A stretch of 33,726 nucleotides of DNA from Syntrophomonadaceae bacterium (lineage in GTDB: Bacteria; Bacillota_D; Dethiobacteria; DTU022; PWGO01), in assembly GCA_003554535.1 (NCBI GenBank), contig PWGT01000109.1, positions 1 to 33,726 on the forward strand, in the 5' to 3' direction. Numbering within the stretch: position 1 is the stretch's first letter; each line of letters begins with the position of its first letter. Under the pieces are notes generated by a model, which saw only the letters and a program-made list of their open reading frames with translations, was not told where the DNA came from and made no database searches. Position numbers and translations under genes: made by a program. Below are positions 22,209 through 31,199 of this stretch, one piece after another.

Positions 22209-23282
22209 ATGAAAGCTATGATCATGGCAGCTGGTTTAGGAACCCGGCTGCGTCCTTTAACTAATCTGGTTTCAAAACCTATGGTGCAAATGGCTGGCAG
22301 ACCTTGTCTGGAGCATACAATTCGCCTGTTGAAAAGCTATGGCATTACTGATATTATAATAAATTTGCATTACATGCCGGATTTAATTCGCAAGCATTTT
22401 GGCCATGGGGAAAAGTTTGGGGTTAACATCACCTATTCCTATGAAGATGAGCTATTTGGCACTTCCGGTGGTGTAAAAAATGTGGAAGATTATTTTGAAG
22501 GAGAGCCTTTTCTAGTAGTAAGCGGTGATGCCCTGACTGATATTAATCTGGATGTTTTTTATAACTATCATAAATCACAGGGCAATATCGCCACCCTGGC
22601 TTTGAAGAAGGTTCCGGATCCAACTAATTATGGGGTGGTGTTATTAGACGAGGGAGGCCAAATTACTGATTTTCAAGAAAAACCTTCTTGGGAAGGGGCC
22701 ATTAGCAAGCTTGCCAATACGGGAATTTATCTTTTTGAAAATGAGATATTTGACCATATTCCCGCCGGGCAATTTTCTGACTTTGGTAAGGACATTTTCC
22801 CTGATCTATTAAAAAAGGGAGAACCAATATCCGGCTTTGTTATGAGAGGATATTGGTGCGATATCGGTGATTTGGAGGTTTACCGTGAGGCCCATTATGA
22901 CATGCTTACCGGGTTGGTAGAGGTAGATATACCCGGCAAGCGTTTTGAATCAAATGTATGGCTGGGTGAAAGACCCGTTATTCATCCGGATACAGTGATT
23001 GTGGGTCCGGTGGTAATCGGAGATGATTGTTTTATCGGGAGAGGAGCAAAGATATTTGGTCCGGTAGTTCTAGGACATCAAATGACTGTAGATGAGGATG
23101 TAATTATCAAAAGGGGAATCTTCTGGGAAAACGTCCATATTAGCTATGGAACCCAATTAAATGACTGTATAATAGGTGAGGGTTGCCAGTTAAAGCCAGA
23201 GCTTTACTTGGAAAAGCATATAATAGGTAGTGAAAATCAGAGATATTTGCTTAATGAAGAACAAGAGCAGACACATTTCTAG
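22209..23282 (+). CDS. Sugar-1-phosphate nucleotidyltransferase (mannose-1-P guanylyltransferase-like)
   Basis: It transfers a nucleotide to a sugar phosphate, giving an activated sugar for cell-surface polymers. The Rossmann-type catalytic domain (about 1-235) has the signature GLGTRLRPLT (9-18), Lys23 in SKPM, FGTSGGVKN, SGDALTDI and GYWCDIGDLEVY. The C-terminal 100 residues are a left-handed beta-helix of hexapeptide type (VIHPDTVIVGPVVIGDDCFIG and later turns). The protein lacks the phosphomannomutase-like domain fused in longer relatives. The sugar and nucleotide cannot be told; GDP-mannose type is the best guess. GAAAGGGTG lies about nine bases before the ATG. Confidence 0.88.
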   Translation: MKAMIMAAGLGTRLRPLTNLVSKPMVQMAGRPCLEHTIRLLKSYGITDIIINLHYMPDLIRKHFGHGEKFGVNITYSYEDELFGTSGGVKNVEDYFEGEPFLVVSGDALTDINLDVFYNYHKSQGNIATLALKKVPDPTNYGVVLLDEGGQITDFQEKPSWEGAISKLANTGIYLFENEIFDHIPAGQFSDFGKDIFPDLLKKGEPISGFVMRGYWCDIGDLEVYREAHYDMLTGLVEVDIPGKRFESNVWLGERPVIHPDTVIVGPVVIGDDCFIGRGAKIFGPVVLGHQMTVDEDVIIKRGIFWENVHISYGTQLNDCIIGEGCQLKPELYLEKHIIGSENQRYLLNEEQEQTHF

Positions 23283-23329
23283 AAATTTATAAAGATAGAA
23301 GTGAGATAGAAATGCTGGAGGGAGAATTT

Positions 23330-23944
23330 ATGGCTGAAGCAGATCTTATCCAAACTCTGGATGCATTGCGGAAAAGACGGATAGATGCTGTTTATGTGGA
23401 AAATTCTCAACAGGCCCGGGAAGAGGTTTTAAAACTTGTAAAACCGGGTGACTCAATAGGCATAGGTGGCTCTATGACTATTCAGGAGTTGGGGTTAAAT
23501 GAGGTCTTGCAGGAAAAAGGTTGTCAGGTGATCTGGCATTGGAACTGTGAGCCGGAGGAAATGATGGAGGTGCGCAATAAAGCTACCAGGGCCAGGTTTT
23601 ACTTGAGCAGTACTAATGCTATTACCAGGGATGGTTGCCTGGTGAATATTGATGGTATTGGAAACCGGGTTACGGGAATGGTTTACGGCCCGGAAACTTC
23701 GGTTGTTATAGCCGGGAAAAATAAAGTGGTTTCAGATCTGGAAGAGGCCCGCCAGAGAATAAAAAATAAGGCTTGCCCTTTGAATGCGCAGCGTCTCAAT
23801 TTAGACACTCCCTGTGCTGCTAAAGGAGAATGTGTGGATTGCAATCAACAAACCAGGATGTGTAATATAATGACCATAATTGAAGGCAAACCCATGCTTA
23901 CCAACATGACAGTGATCCTGGTTGGGGAAAACCTGGGATACTAG
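23330..23944 (+). CDS. LUD-domain protein (LutC/YkgG-like lactate utilization family)
   Basis: A 204-residue cytoplasmic protein of the LUD (DUF162) family. Features are VYVENSQQAREEVLKLVKPGDSI, the glycine-rich GIGGSMT, STNAITRDGCLVNIDGIGNRV and VVIAGKNKVV. Its C-terminus has Cys149, 162, 168, 171 and 178 (PCAAKGECVDCNQQTRMC), which may bind metal or an Fe-S cluster. LutA and LutB are not adjacent, so lactate oxidation is not shown here. ATG 23330 is chosen since GGAGGGAG lies just upstream; an ATG at 23312 precedes that site. It follows the nucleotidyltransferase by 47 bases and converges with the FtsA-like gene. Confidence 0.88.
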   Translation: MAEADLIQTLDALRKRRIDAVYVENSQQAREEVLKLVKPGDSIGIGGSMTIQELGLNEVLQEKGCQVIWHWNCEPEEMMEVRNKATRARFYLSSTNAITRDGCLVNIDGIGNRVTGMVYGPETSVVIAGKNKVVSDLEEARQRIKNKACPLNAQRLNLDTPCAAKGECVDCNQQTRMCNIMTIIEGKPMLTNMTVILVGENLGY

Positions 23945-23983
23945 ATTAGATTCATTCGATTTTTGACTGGGCATGGGGGTAAG

Positions 23984-25738
23984 TTACCACTCCACACGGT
24001 CTCCGGGTCTTAATTGATATGTTTCATTTTTTACGGTGGTGCCGTTTACCATAACCCCTTCAGGAGGGAACTCTAAGCCTGCCATTTGTTTTAAGTCTTC
24101 CAGGGTTCCAATGTGGCCTATACTTACCTCGTCACCGTCATCCAGTTCATAATTTTCTTCTACCGGTTCTCCGTTAACCAGGACTTTTGGTGGCAGCGGC
24201 AATTTTTGATCGTTCAAGATAATGTAGTAATCATCATAGTTAATTATATTTTCTAATGTGATACGAGCGTCATCTCCTGGTGAAGCCTTTTCTACAATGA
24301 TGGTGTCATTGTCCTGTACGTAGGTTTCCATGGTGGCATTTTCACCGTTGAGTTTTATTTCAGCGCTTTTGCCCGGTTTGCCAGGGAAAATTTTTGTTTG
24401 CCCGTTTATAGTAATTTTTTTGGAAGCCCCGCGTCTGCCTATTAGGTCGCGGGTGTTAAATCCTGCCGCTAACAAAACTCTGCTAATGCTGGTAGGTTCG
24501 CTCTGTAGCAACCTTACCACCTTGCCGTTTACTGTAACTGAGGCAAATCCAAAATACTTTTCTTCTAAGGAGGTAGCGGCTATCCCCATTGGGGTTACGC
24601 ATTCAGGCCCTTTTAATATTTCTCCATCGTAAGTGACTCCTTTTATGGACTCATAATCACGCAAAGCAACTCTTTCCAAGGGGATTCCCAGCAATTCCGA
24701 GAGTTTTTCGCGCAGAAGGGGAAGTTTGCTTCCTCCTCCTATGCAGAACAAGGCGCGGGGAGGTTTCTGGTTATAATAAACTATGGAACTGGCAATCCTG
24801 TCCGCGATGTTTTCCACCACAGGGGCAATAATTTCTAAAATATCTTCTCTGGTTACTTCTATGTAATTACCGATTATGTCCTGAAACCGGAAATTTTCTT
24901 GAAAGGTATTAAGCTTGCATTTTATAGTTTCAGCTGTGTTGAAATCTAGCAAATAGTGATCAGCTATTTTTTCGGTAATTTCATCTCCGGCCATGGGGAC
25001 CATATCATAAGCTATTACAGAGCCCTGGTCGGTTATAGCAATGTCGGAAGTGCCGGCGCCAATATCTACAAGGGCCAAATTTAAAAACCTGTAATCTGGA
25101 GGAATTAAGACCTGAATGGCGGCTATGGGTTCTAAAGTCATATTGTGTAAAGATAAGCCTATTTTTTCTACTACCGTTAAAAGGCTATCAACCACAGTAG
25201 CAGGTAAAAATGTAACCAACACTTCCACTGCCATTGTCTGGCCTTGCTGTGAAGCAAGGCTGGAGATGGGATATCCATTGAGGTAATAATGAATGGGCGT
25301 ATAACCAATGCAGTAATAACTGCGGAGGCCATTTATTTCATCTCCCAGTAACTCTCTGGTTGCTTTTTTCATGGCTTCTAATTCAAGGGCTATTATTTCT
25401 TCGGGAAGAATCTTATGGTCTGGATTCAACTCTTGTTCCGCTCTTTCACGCAAGGTGGTTAAAGCCCTGCCTGCTGCGGCCACAGAAACACTGGATAGGG
25501 GAATTCCCGTTCTTTTTTCCAGACTTTCTTTGACTTCTTTTGCGGTTGCGGATACTTTTTCTACATTGTGGATTTGGCCGTCGAGCATATGTCTTTCAGG
25601 ATGCTCCCGAATTTCAACGTCTAGCACTCGTAAACCATTTTCTTCGGGATAACTTAAAAGTCCTACTATGGTGCGAGTGCCAACATCCAGTGAGAAATAA
25701 ACTTTCTGCGGATCTATGACATATGGATTTGTGTTCAT
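23984..25738 (-). CDS. FtsA-like actin-fold ATPase with beta-grasp-like C-terminal repeats
   Basis: The first 400 residues are an FtsA/PilM-type actin fold: phosphate-1 SLDVGTRT (16-23), an SHS2-like insert, phosphate-2 LVDIGAGTSDIAI, and adenosine motif CIGGGSKLPLL. FtsA is about 420 residues. Here another 180 follow, composed of short repeats of the type V-x-VNG...L-DGD-x-I (for example VLVNGEPVEENYELDDGDEV and VMVNGTTVKNETYQLRPGDR), like ThiS/MoaD beta-grasp modules. The C-terminal amphipathic membrane anchor of FtsA is not seen. AAGGAGA precedes the ATG. It stands alone, divergent from the radical SAM gene and not in a dcw cluster. It probably polymerises or scaffolds at the envelope; the exact role is unknown. 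Confidence 0.82.
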   Translation of the reverse strand: MNTNPYVIDPQKVYFSLDVGTRTIVGLLSYPEENGLRVLDVEIREHPERHMLDGQIHNVEKVSATAKEVKESLEKRTGIPLSSVSVAAAGRALTTLRERAEQELNPDHKILPEEIIALELEAMKKATRELLGDEINGLRSYYCIGYTPIHYYLNGYPISSLASQQGQTMAVEVLVTFLPATVVDSLLTVVEKIGLSLHNMTLEPIAAIQVLIPPDYRFLNLALVDIGAGTSDIAITDQGSVIAYDMVPMAGDEITEKIADHYLLDFNTAETIKCKLNTFQENFRFQDIIGNYIEVTREDILEIIAPVVENIADRIASSIVYYNQKPPRALFCIGGGSKLPLLREKLSELLGIPLERVALRDYESIKGVTYDGEILKGPECVTPMGIAATSLEEKYFGFASVTVNGKVVRLLQSEPTSISRVLLAAGFNTRDLIGRRGASKKITINGQTKIFPGKPGKSAEIKLNGENATMETYVQDNDTIIVEKASPGDDARITLENIINYDDYYIILNDQKLPLPPKVLVNGEPVEENYELDDGDEVSIGHIGTLEDLKQMAGLEFPPEGVMVNGTTVKNETYQLRPGDRVEW

Positions 25739-25913
25739 TTTTTATTCTCCTTGTGGCATAAATTGTACATATAGATAATGAAACAGCTAAATGCTATAAG
25801 TTTTCTTAAAAAATAGTAATAATTTGCAGATATATTCGTTAAATTTTCTCCAAATTCCTTTTGCTGTAACAAATTAATTAATCAAAGTTATGCAAAGAAA
25901 ACAATAATTAAGC

Positions 25914-25943
25914 TTGAGAGTAGCCCTTGCTTTGCGTTATACT
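25914..25943 (+). promoter_or_regulatory. Promoter of the radical SAM operon
   Basis: TTGAGA (25914-25919), 18 bases, TATACT (25938-25943). It overlaps the in-frame extension upstream of ATG 25980, which supports the later start. Confidence 0.6.
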
Positions 25944-25979
25944 TTTAATAATATATATGTAGGTAGCAAGGAGGTTAAT

Positions 25980-27122
25980 ATGCAGGATCAAACCCTTACT
26001 TTTGAACAGGGGCCAATCAGGCCTCCTAATGAGGCAGGAAGTTTGCTAATACGAGTAAGTAGAAACTGCCCTTGGAACCGTTGTTTGTTTTGCCCCGTTT
26101 ACAAAACAGAAAAATTCAGCACTCGTTCTATGGAAGAAATAAAAGAAGACATTGATAAAATAGCCGCTGGGATAGAGCAGTTAAAAAACTTTTCGATAGA
26201 GAAGGGATTTGGAGGAGAGGTCACTCATAAATTATTGAGCATGTTATATCATCAGGCTCCTGCTTTGTTACCTGTGGCGAATTGGTTATACTTGAATGAG
26301 AAATCAGTTTTTTTACAGGATGCAGATAGTACTGTGTATAAAGGTGATAAACTGGCAGAAATTATTCGTTATATAGTGGAAAAAATACCTGGCGTTGAAA
26401 GGGTAACAACCTATTCCAGGGCAAAATCGCTAGCTCGCCGCACCCTGGAGGAATTGAAAGACATTAAAGAAGCCGGGTTGAGCCGTGTGCATATAGGGTT
26501 AGAATCAGGTTCCGATAATGTTCTGGATTATATGCAAAAAGGGGTTACCGCCCAGGAGCAGATTGAGGGAGGGGCAAAGGCCAAGGAAGCAGGCCTTATT
26601 GTTAGTGAATATGTCATGCCCGGACTGGGTGGGAAAACATGGTGGCAGGAGCATGCCCGGGAAACAGCCAGAGTTCTTAACCAGATCAATCCAGATTTCA
26701 TTAGAATTAGGACTCTTGCTATACATCCAGCATCTCCCTTGATGGAAGAATGGAACCAGGGTAAGTTTGACCCTCTTACCGATGATGAGATTATTCAGGA
26801 ATTGAGGTTGTTTATGGAAAACTTAAACGGTATAAACAGTGCAATTTATAGTGACCATATCCTTAATTTGCTGGAAGAATTAGAAGGAGTTCTGCCTGAT
26901 GATAAAGAAGATATGCTCAACATCATAGATAATTATCTTGCTTTATATCCCCAGGAAAAGGAACTTTTCAGGCTTGGCCGCAGAACCGGGCTCTTTCGTT
27001 CTCTAGATGATTTAAATAAAAAGCATCTCCGCGGTAAAGCTGAAGAGATTTTTAATCAGTTGGAGGCACGTGGTATTACTGTGGATGATTTTATAAACGA
27101 TATGAGAACCAGATATCTTTAG
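25980..27122 (+). CDS. Radical SAM protein with C-x4-C-x2-C cluster motif
   Basis: A 380-residue radical SAM enzyme. The cluster motif is NCPWNRCLFC (Cys30, Cys35, Cys38), spaced x4/x2 rather than the usual x3/x2. Later core motifs fit the barrel: VTTYSRAKSLARRT, GLSRVHIGLESGSDNVLDYMQKG (SAM-contacting strand) and FIRIRTLAIHPASPL. The start is ATG 25980 because AAGGAGG lies five bases upstream. An alternative frame start at 25914 falls in the promoter. It heads a run with the nuclease, DUF503 and MnmM genes (42-77 base gaps). The substrate is unknown; the HemN/Elp3-like helical C-terminus does not settle it. Confidence 0.87.
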   Translation: MQDQTLTFEQGPIRPPNEAGSLLIRVSRNCPWNRCLFCPVYKTEKFSTRSMEEIKEDIDKIAAGIEQLKNFSIEKGFGGEVTHKLLSMLYHQAPALLPVANWLYLNEKSVFLQDADSTVYKGDKLAEIIRYIVEKIPGVERVTTYSRAKSLARRTLEELKDIKEAGLSRVHIGLESGSDNVLDYMQKGVTAQEQIEGGAKAKEAGLIVSEYVMPGLGGKTWWQEHARETARVLNQINPDFIRIRTLAIHPASPLMEEWNQGKFDPLTDDEIIQELRLFMENLNGINSAIYSDHILNLLEELEGVLPDDKEDMLNIIDNYLALYPQEKELFRLGRRTGLFRSLDDLNKKHLRGKAEEIFNQLEARGITVDDFINDMRTRYL

Positions 27123-27164
27123 ATTGTTTATTATGTGTTATAAGAGGAAAGGAGCGGGAAATAT

Positions 27165-27629
27165 ATGATTCCGGTAAAGGTTAAAGAGGTTGTCCTGGAC
27201 GAAGAACACAATCCTCTTTTGTTGCTTGTGGATATGGAAGAAGAAAATGTTTTGCCTATTGCTATTGGCTTGTGGGAAGCCCAGGCTATAATAATGAAAA
27301 TGCAGGGAAGCCCGTTTCCACGTCCAATGACTCATGATTTAATGAGTTCGCTTTGCAATCATTTGGGTGCGAGCATAAATAGAATCATTATTAATGATAT
27401 TCATGAAGATACCTTTTTTGCGGAGATGTACCTGGAACGTGGCGATAATGAAATAGTAGTTGATGCGCGACCCAGTGACGCTGTGGCACTGGCTTTAACA
27501 GCTGGTGCTCCTATCTATTTAAGCGGTGAAGTTTATGGTTATACTATCTCGGTAGATGAACTGGTAGAAGAAACTGATTTTACTAATCCCGATGATTTTC
27601 CGGGTGAAGGCGGCCCTCAGCTTCATTAA
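27165..27629 (+). CDS. Bifunctional nuclease family protein (DUF151)
   Basis: A 154-residue protein of the BFN/DUF151 family: VKEVVLDEEHNPLLLLVD, LPIAIGLWEAQAI, RPMTHDLMSSLCNHLGA, and the conserved DARPSDAVALALTAGAPIY. Plant and Thermotoga homologues have been described with nuclease activity. The function in Firmicutes is unproven. AAAGGAG lies about ten bases before the ATG. It is 42 bases after the radical SAM gene and probably in the same operon. Confidence 0.93.
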   Translation: MIPVKVKEVVLDEEHNPLLLLVDMEEENVLPIAIGLWEAQAIIMKMQGSPFPRPMTHDLMSSLCNHLGASINRIIINDIHEDTFFAEMYLERGDNEIVVDARPSDAVALALTAGAPIYLSGEVYGYTISVDELVEETDFTNPDDFPGEGGPQLH

Positions 27630-27679
27630 ATTTCCATATACAAGATGATATTATTATTAATTTAAGGAGCGTGCCTGCA

Positions 27680-27958
27680 ATGGTTGGTATATGCGTTTTG
27701 GAGATGCATATATTAGAAGCGAACTCATTGAAAGACAAGCGTAAAATTATTAAAAGTATTACCCAGAGGATACGCCAGAGGTTTAATGCATCTGTGCATG
27801 AAAACAATTATCATGATAACTGGCACAAGGCAGAGTTGGAAATAGCTGTTGCTGCCCAGAATAGAAGTAGTGCCGAGAAAGTATTGCAGGAAATAATTAA
27901 ATTTGCTGAAATTGATGGAAGGGCAGAGATTGTCAGGCAGGAGATAGATTACGTTTGA
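27680..27958 (+). CDS. DUF503 (YlxP-like) protein
   Basis: A 92-residue protein with the YlxP/DUF503 pattern: VGICVLEMHILEANSLKDKRKIIKSI, RIRQRFNASVHENN, DNWHKAELEIAVAAQN. B. subtilis ylxP lies in the nusA-infB-rbfA region and is often annotated as ribosome-associated, but its role is not firm. ATG 27680 is preferred, AAGGAG being ten bases upstream. The GTG at 27671 lies one base from that site. It sits between the nuclease and MnmM genes. Confidence 0.92.
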   Translation: MVGICVLEMHILEANSLKDKRKIIKSITQRIRQRFNASVHENNYHDNWHKAELEIAVAAQNRSSAEKVLQEIIKFAEIDGRAEIVRQEIDYV

Positions 27959-28035
27959 GTTTTTTGCAAGAGCATAAACCCGAAAACAATCGATTTATTT
28001 ATTGGTATCCAAAATTTTGATAAGGAGCCAAAGTT

Positions 28036-28620
28036 ATGATACTGGATCGGGCTGTAGATTTTGCCCATTTGCTGGTAAGTAAGTTGGCTTTGCAAGGTAG
28101 ACAAGCTGTAGATGCTACAGCTGGAAATGGCCACGATACTTTGTTTCTTGCTAAGCAGGTGGGGAGCAAAGGAAAGGTTTTTGCTTTTGATATACAAGAA
28201 AAGGCGCTGCAAACAACTGCTGAGAAGTTAAGGGCTGAAAAGGTCTCAATTTCAAACAATGTGGAATTGATTGAATCGGGTCATGAAAACATGGATAAAT
28301 ATATTGAGGGAGAGGTCGAGGTTATAATGTTCAACCTGGGCTATCTTCCCGGGGGAGACCGCTCAATTATAACCAGGCCTGAGACTACCCTCCAAGCAGT
28401 GAAGCAGGCGTTATCTTTATTAGAGGTTGGAGGTTTGATAACTCTGGTCTGTTATCCCGGTCACCCCGGAGGGGAACAGGAAAGAGATACAGTTAGAGAG
28501 ATGGTAGAAGGTTTAAGCTCGAAAAGTTTCCAGGTTATCCATTATGAGTTTATTAATCAGGCAAATTCACCGCCGGAGTTGTTTGCTGTAGAAAAAATAT
28601 CTGAGTGCAGAGAATTATAA
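28036..28620 (+). CDS. mnmM: tRNA (nm5s2U34) methyltransferase MnmM (YtqB family)
   Basis: A class I SAM methyltransferase of the YtqB family, shown in other bacteria to complete mnm5s2U at the tRNA wobble position. SAM motif I is DATAGNGHDTLFLA (26-39). The family-specific FNLGYLPGGD is at 99-108, and VCYPGHPGGEQE follows. Length (194 aa) is normal. AAGGAGC lies seven bases before the ATG. It is last in the radical SAM/nuclease/DUF503 run, with Rex 140 bases downstream under its own probable promoter. Confidence 0.93.
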   Translation: MILDRAVDFAHLLVSKLALQGRQAVDATAGNGHDTLFLAKQVGSKGKVFAFDIQEKALQTTAEKLRAEKVSISNNVELIESGHENMDKYIEGEVEVIMFNLGYLPGGDRSIITRPETTLQAVKQALSLLEVGGLITLVCYPGHPGGEQERDTVREMVEGLSSKSFQVIHYEFINQANSPPELFAVEKISECREL

Positions 28621-28645
28621 TTGAAGTGAAAAGGAATTTGAAAGG

Positions 28646-28674
28646 TTGCAAGAATTGTGTTAATATTTTGTATA
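28646..28674 (+). promoter_or_regulatory. Possible rex promoter
   Basis: TTGCAA (28646-28651), 17 bases, TGTATA (28669-28674). The spacer holds TTGTGTTAATATTTTG, loosely like a Rex site, which would fit autoregulation but is far from a clean palindrome. Confidence 0.4.
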
Positions 28675-28760
28675 TAAGTTATTGAATTAATAATAAAACT
28701 TGCCTTAGATCATGACTTAGATTATGAATTAATCAATTGAATAATTAAGGAGGAATTTAA

Positions 28761-29423
28761 ATGCCGCATCGTTTAGTCCCACAATCTGTAATTAAAAGAT
28801 TACCAATATACCTGCGGGTTCTTGACATGCTAGTGCAAAGAGATATTGATGTGATATCTTCAAAAGACTTAAGTGAAGAAACCGGTTTTACCGCCGAACA
28901 GATTCGCAAAGATCTGGCTTATTTTGGTGCTTTTGGGACCAGAGGAACCGGTTACCATACAGAATTTTTAAGGGATAAAATTCTTAAAATTATCGGTTTA
29001 GACAGAAAAACTAAAGTTATAGTAGTGGGTGCAGGGCACCTGGGTTTTGCATTTACTCGTTATACCATAACTAAAAATCCTTACGTAAATGTAGTAGCAG
29101 CTTTTGATATTGATTCTTCGGTAGTGGGTAGCAAGATACTTGATCTAGAAGTATTGCCGGTTTCTGATATGGAGCAAGTGGTGGAAAAAGAGGAAGTGAA
29201 GGTTGCTATTATGAGTGTTCCTGCTGAGCAAGCCCAGGAAGTTGCCAACAAGCTTATAGACGCCGGGATTAGGGCTATTTTAAACTTTGCTCCTGTCAGG
29301 CTTGATTATCCTGAGGATGTTTATATTCATAACGTGGATCTTACCAATGAACTGCAGAGTTTAATTTATTACAGCACCACAGAGCAGGAAAAAATAGGGC
29401 GCCTGAGTGAAGAACAAGAATGA
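28761..29423 (+). CDS. rex: Redox-sensing transcriptional repressor Rex
   Basis: Rex senses NADH/NAD and represses fermentation and respiration genes when NADH is low. The N-terminal winged helix (about 1-80) has SVIKRLPIYLRVLD and FTAEQIRKDLAYFGAFGTRGTGY. The Rossmann domain begins VVGAGHLGFAF (GAGHLG at 90-95) and ends with the domain-swapped helix NELQSLIYY. Length (220 aa) is normal. TAAGGAGGA precedes the ATG. Likely targets nearby are the acetyl-CoA synthetase or alanine dehydrogenase genes, though no clean Rex operator was found in this window. Confidence 0.97.
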   Translation: MPHRLVPQSVIKRLPIYLRVLDMLVQRDIDVISSKDLSEETGFTAEQIRKDLAYFGAFGTRGTGYHTEFLRDKILKIIGLDRKTKVIVVGAGHLGFAFTRYTITKNPYVNVVAAFDIDSSVVGSKILDLEVLPVSDMEQVVEKEEVKVAIMSVPAEQAQEVANKLIDAGIRAILNFAPVRLDYPEDVYIHNVDLTNELQSLIYYSTTEQEKIGRLSEEQE

Positions 29424-29532
29424 ATTAAAGGGAAAAAATATGTTGATGGCCTTGATTGTTCATGTTAGAATAATGCAAGAAGGTGGCAGATGAGGTAATT
29501 GAGATTTAAAATACTTTAATACTTAAGAGGAA

Positions 29533-29562
29533 TTGACATAGCCACCACTAATAGGTTATACT
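29533..29562 (+). promoter_or_regulatory. Promoter of tRNA-Asp
   Basis: TTGACA (29533-29538, perfect), 18 bases, TATACT (29557-29562), 11 bases before the tRNA. Confidence 0.75.
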
Positions 29563-29573
29563 GAGAATGACGC

Positions 29574-29650
29574 GGAGCTGTGGTGTAGATGGTTAACATA
29601 CCGGCCTGTCAAGCCGGAGATCGCGGGTTCAAGTCCCGTCAGCTCCGCCA
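29574..29650 (+). tRNA. tRNA-Asp, anticodon GTC
   Basis: Acceptor GGAGCTG pairs with CAGCTCC. The anticodon stem CCGGC/GCCGG holds the loop CTGTCAA (anticodon GTC). The T loop is GGTTCAAGTCC and CCA is encoded. Confidence 0.97.
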
Positions 29651-29658
29651 CCTTTAAA

Positions 29659-29702
29659 AAAAGCTCAGCAGGTAATGCAAAACGCTTACCAGCTGAGCTT
29701 TT
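29659..29702. terminator. Bidirectional terminator between tRNA-Asp and ald
   Basis: A 17-pair stem (29659-29675 with 29686-29702, one A-A mismatch) contains GCTCAGC/GCTGAGC and has A4/T4 ends. Confidence 0.85.
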
Positions 29703-29736
29703 AAAGTTCTTTATCCTTTTCTTCATGCAGTTGTGC

Positions 29737-30846
29737 TTACCAGAGTTCTTCCAGGGGAACAAAGGGTTGATCTTGGGCTTCTGCCACTGCTTTATTGGTT
29801 ATTTCTCCCTTGAATACGTTAACTCCTCGTGCCAAGATAGGGTCATCTTTAAATGCATCTACGCCCTTGTTGGCAATTTCCTGGGCATAAGGCAGGGTAG
29901 CATTCGTGAGACTAACCGTAGCCGTCCGGGGAACGGCGCCGGGCATGTTGGGCACTGCATAATGAATCACCTCGTGTTTTGAATAAGTCGGATTGGAATG
30001 GGTAGTTTCCTCGTCTACCGTTTCGACTGCGCCACCCTGGTCAATTGCTGTATCCAGGATGACCGAACCTTTTTTCATCTTTTTTACCATATCTTCAGTA
30101 ATTAAGCGGGGAGCCCTTGCCCCTGTAATCAAAACAGCAGAAATGAGTAAGTCAGCATACTTCACTACTTTAGCCAGGTTGTAGTTATTAGAGATGAAAG
30201 TTATGATGCGGCCTTCAAAAAGATCCGATAATTCTCTTAATTTTTGCGGGCTTCTGCCCACCACAGTTACCTGGGCACCCATACCAAGGGCTACGCGGGC
30301 AGCATTTTTGCCAACAACTCCGCCGCCTATTATAACCACATCTGCGGCAGGCACACCGGGTACTCCCCCCATAAGTATGCCACGTCCGCCATGAATTTTT
30401 TCCAAAAAGCGGGCTCCTGCTTGGATGGCCATTTTCCCTGCAATCTCACTCATAGGTGTCAAAAGAGGAAGATAACCTTCTGCTTCTACAGTTTCATAAC
30501 CGATGGCAGTAACTTTCTTTTGACGCAGCACCTCTCCCAGTTCTTTTAAAGGAGCCAGGTGCAGATAAGTAAAAATCATTTGCTCTTCCCGGAGGAGATC
30601 ATACTCAGGAGGTAAAGGCTCCTTTACTTTCAAGATTAAGTCGGCGCGGGAGTAAACTTCTTCCGCCGAGTCAACCAGCTCTGCTCCTGCAGTTTCATAT
30701 TCTTCATCGCTAAAACCGCTGAGTTCACCGGCGCTTTTTTCTACAACAATCTGGTGTCCGTCGGAGCAAAGCATTTCAACGCCAGCGGGTATGGCAGCAA
30801 CCCTGCCTTCATCGGGCTTAATTTCTTTGGGAATTCCTATTATCAT
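29737..30846 (-). CDS. ald: Alanine dehydrogenase
   Basis: NAD-dependent interconversion of L-alanine with pyruvate and ammonia. Catalytic and substrate residues are at the positions of B. subtilis and Mycobacterium Ald: Arg15 (EGRVA), Lys75 (KVKEP), His96 (YLHLAP) and Asp269 (DTAIDQGG, 270 in those). The NAD motif VIIGGGVVG is at 171-179. ATG 30846 gives the canonical [10 protein letters not shown] (369 aa) with AAAGG nine bases upstream. A GTG at 30855 directly abuts that site. A promoter lies at 30944-30972. It converges with tRNA-Asp. In anaerobes it serves alanine oxidation or ammonia assimilation. Confidence 0.97.
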   Translation of the reverse strand: MIIGIPKEIKPDEGRVAAIPAGVEMLCSDGHQIVVEKSAGELSGFSDEEYETAGAELVDSAEEVYSRADLILKVKEPLPPEYDLLREEQMIFTYLHLAPLKELGEVLRQKKVTAIGYETVEAEGYLPLLTPMSEIAGKMAIQAGARFLEKIHGGRGILMGGVPGVPAADVVIIGGGVVGKNAARVALGMGAQVTVVGRSPQKLRELSDLFEGRIITFISNNYNLAKVVKYADLLISAVLITGARAPRLITEDMVKKMKKGSVILDTAIDQGGAVETVDEETTHSNPTYSKHEVIHYAVPNMPGAVPRTATVSLTNATLPYAQEIANKGVDAFKDDPILARGVNVFKGEITNKAVAEAQDQPFVPLEELW

Positions 30847-30892
30847 TACTTGCACCCTTTCCTGTAAATAATTTAGTGAAGATCTTTACCAT

Positions 30893-30919
30893 GGAGTATT
30901 CCAAAAGATCATATACTCC
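30893..30919. promoter_or_regulatory. Inverted repeat in the ald leader
   Basis: GGAGTAT (30893-30899) and ATACTCC (30913-30919), 13 bases between, lie in the predicted ald 5' UTR. It could be an operator or a hairpin. Confidence 0.35.
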
Positions 30920-30943
30920 TTAATTTAATATCTCTAAAAAAAG

Positions 30944-30972
30944 ATTCTATTATTTGAAAAAAGCAAAGTCAA
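30944..30972 (-). promoter_or_regulatory. Promoter of ald
   Basis: Minus strand TTGACT (30967-30972), 17 bases, TAGAAT (30944-30949). The rest of 30973-31125 is AT-rich with nothing recognisable. Confidence 0.6.
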
Positions 30973-31125
30973 TTCTATCTTCCACGTAAATACAGGCAAT
31001 ATAGCTGATATAATGCTGCAGGGAGTTAATTTAGTGTACCCTTAATATATATTTCATCAAATTTGAAACTCTCTGTCTTAAAAGCTGTCTGACATATAGT
31101 AAAATTATTTTCCACAATGGCAGGT

Positions 31126-31154
31126 TGCTAATTAGTATTTACTGGTATATCATA
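31126..31154 (+). promoter_or_regulatory. Possible promoter of the SbcD-like gene
   Basis: TTGCTA (31126-31131), 17 bases, TATCAT (31149-31154), 45 bases before the start codon. Confidence 0.4.
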
Positions 31155-31199
31155 AAATTAATTGAGGATAATCTGTCTTGATTACAAGGAGAGATTTTT

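Noticed and set aside
28654..28674. Rex autoregulatory operator
   Set aside because: Only a loose half-site (TTGTG); the palindrome is not complete enough to call.
29556..29762. Minus-strand ORF of 68 codons containing TGLEPAISGL
   Set aside because: It is antisense to tRNA-Asp and its terminator, another familiar artefact.
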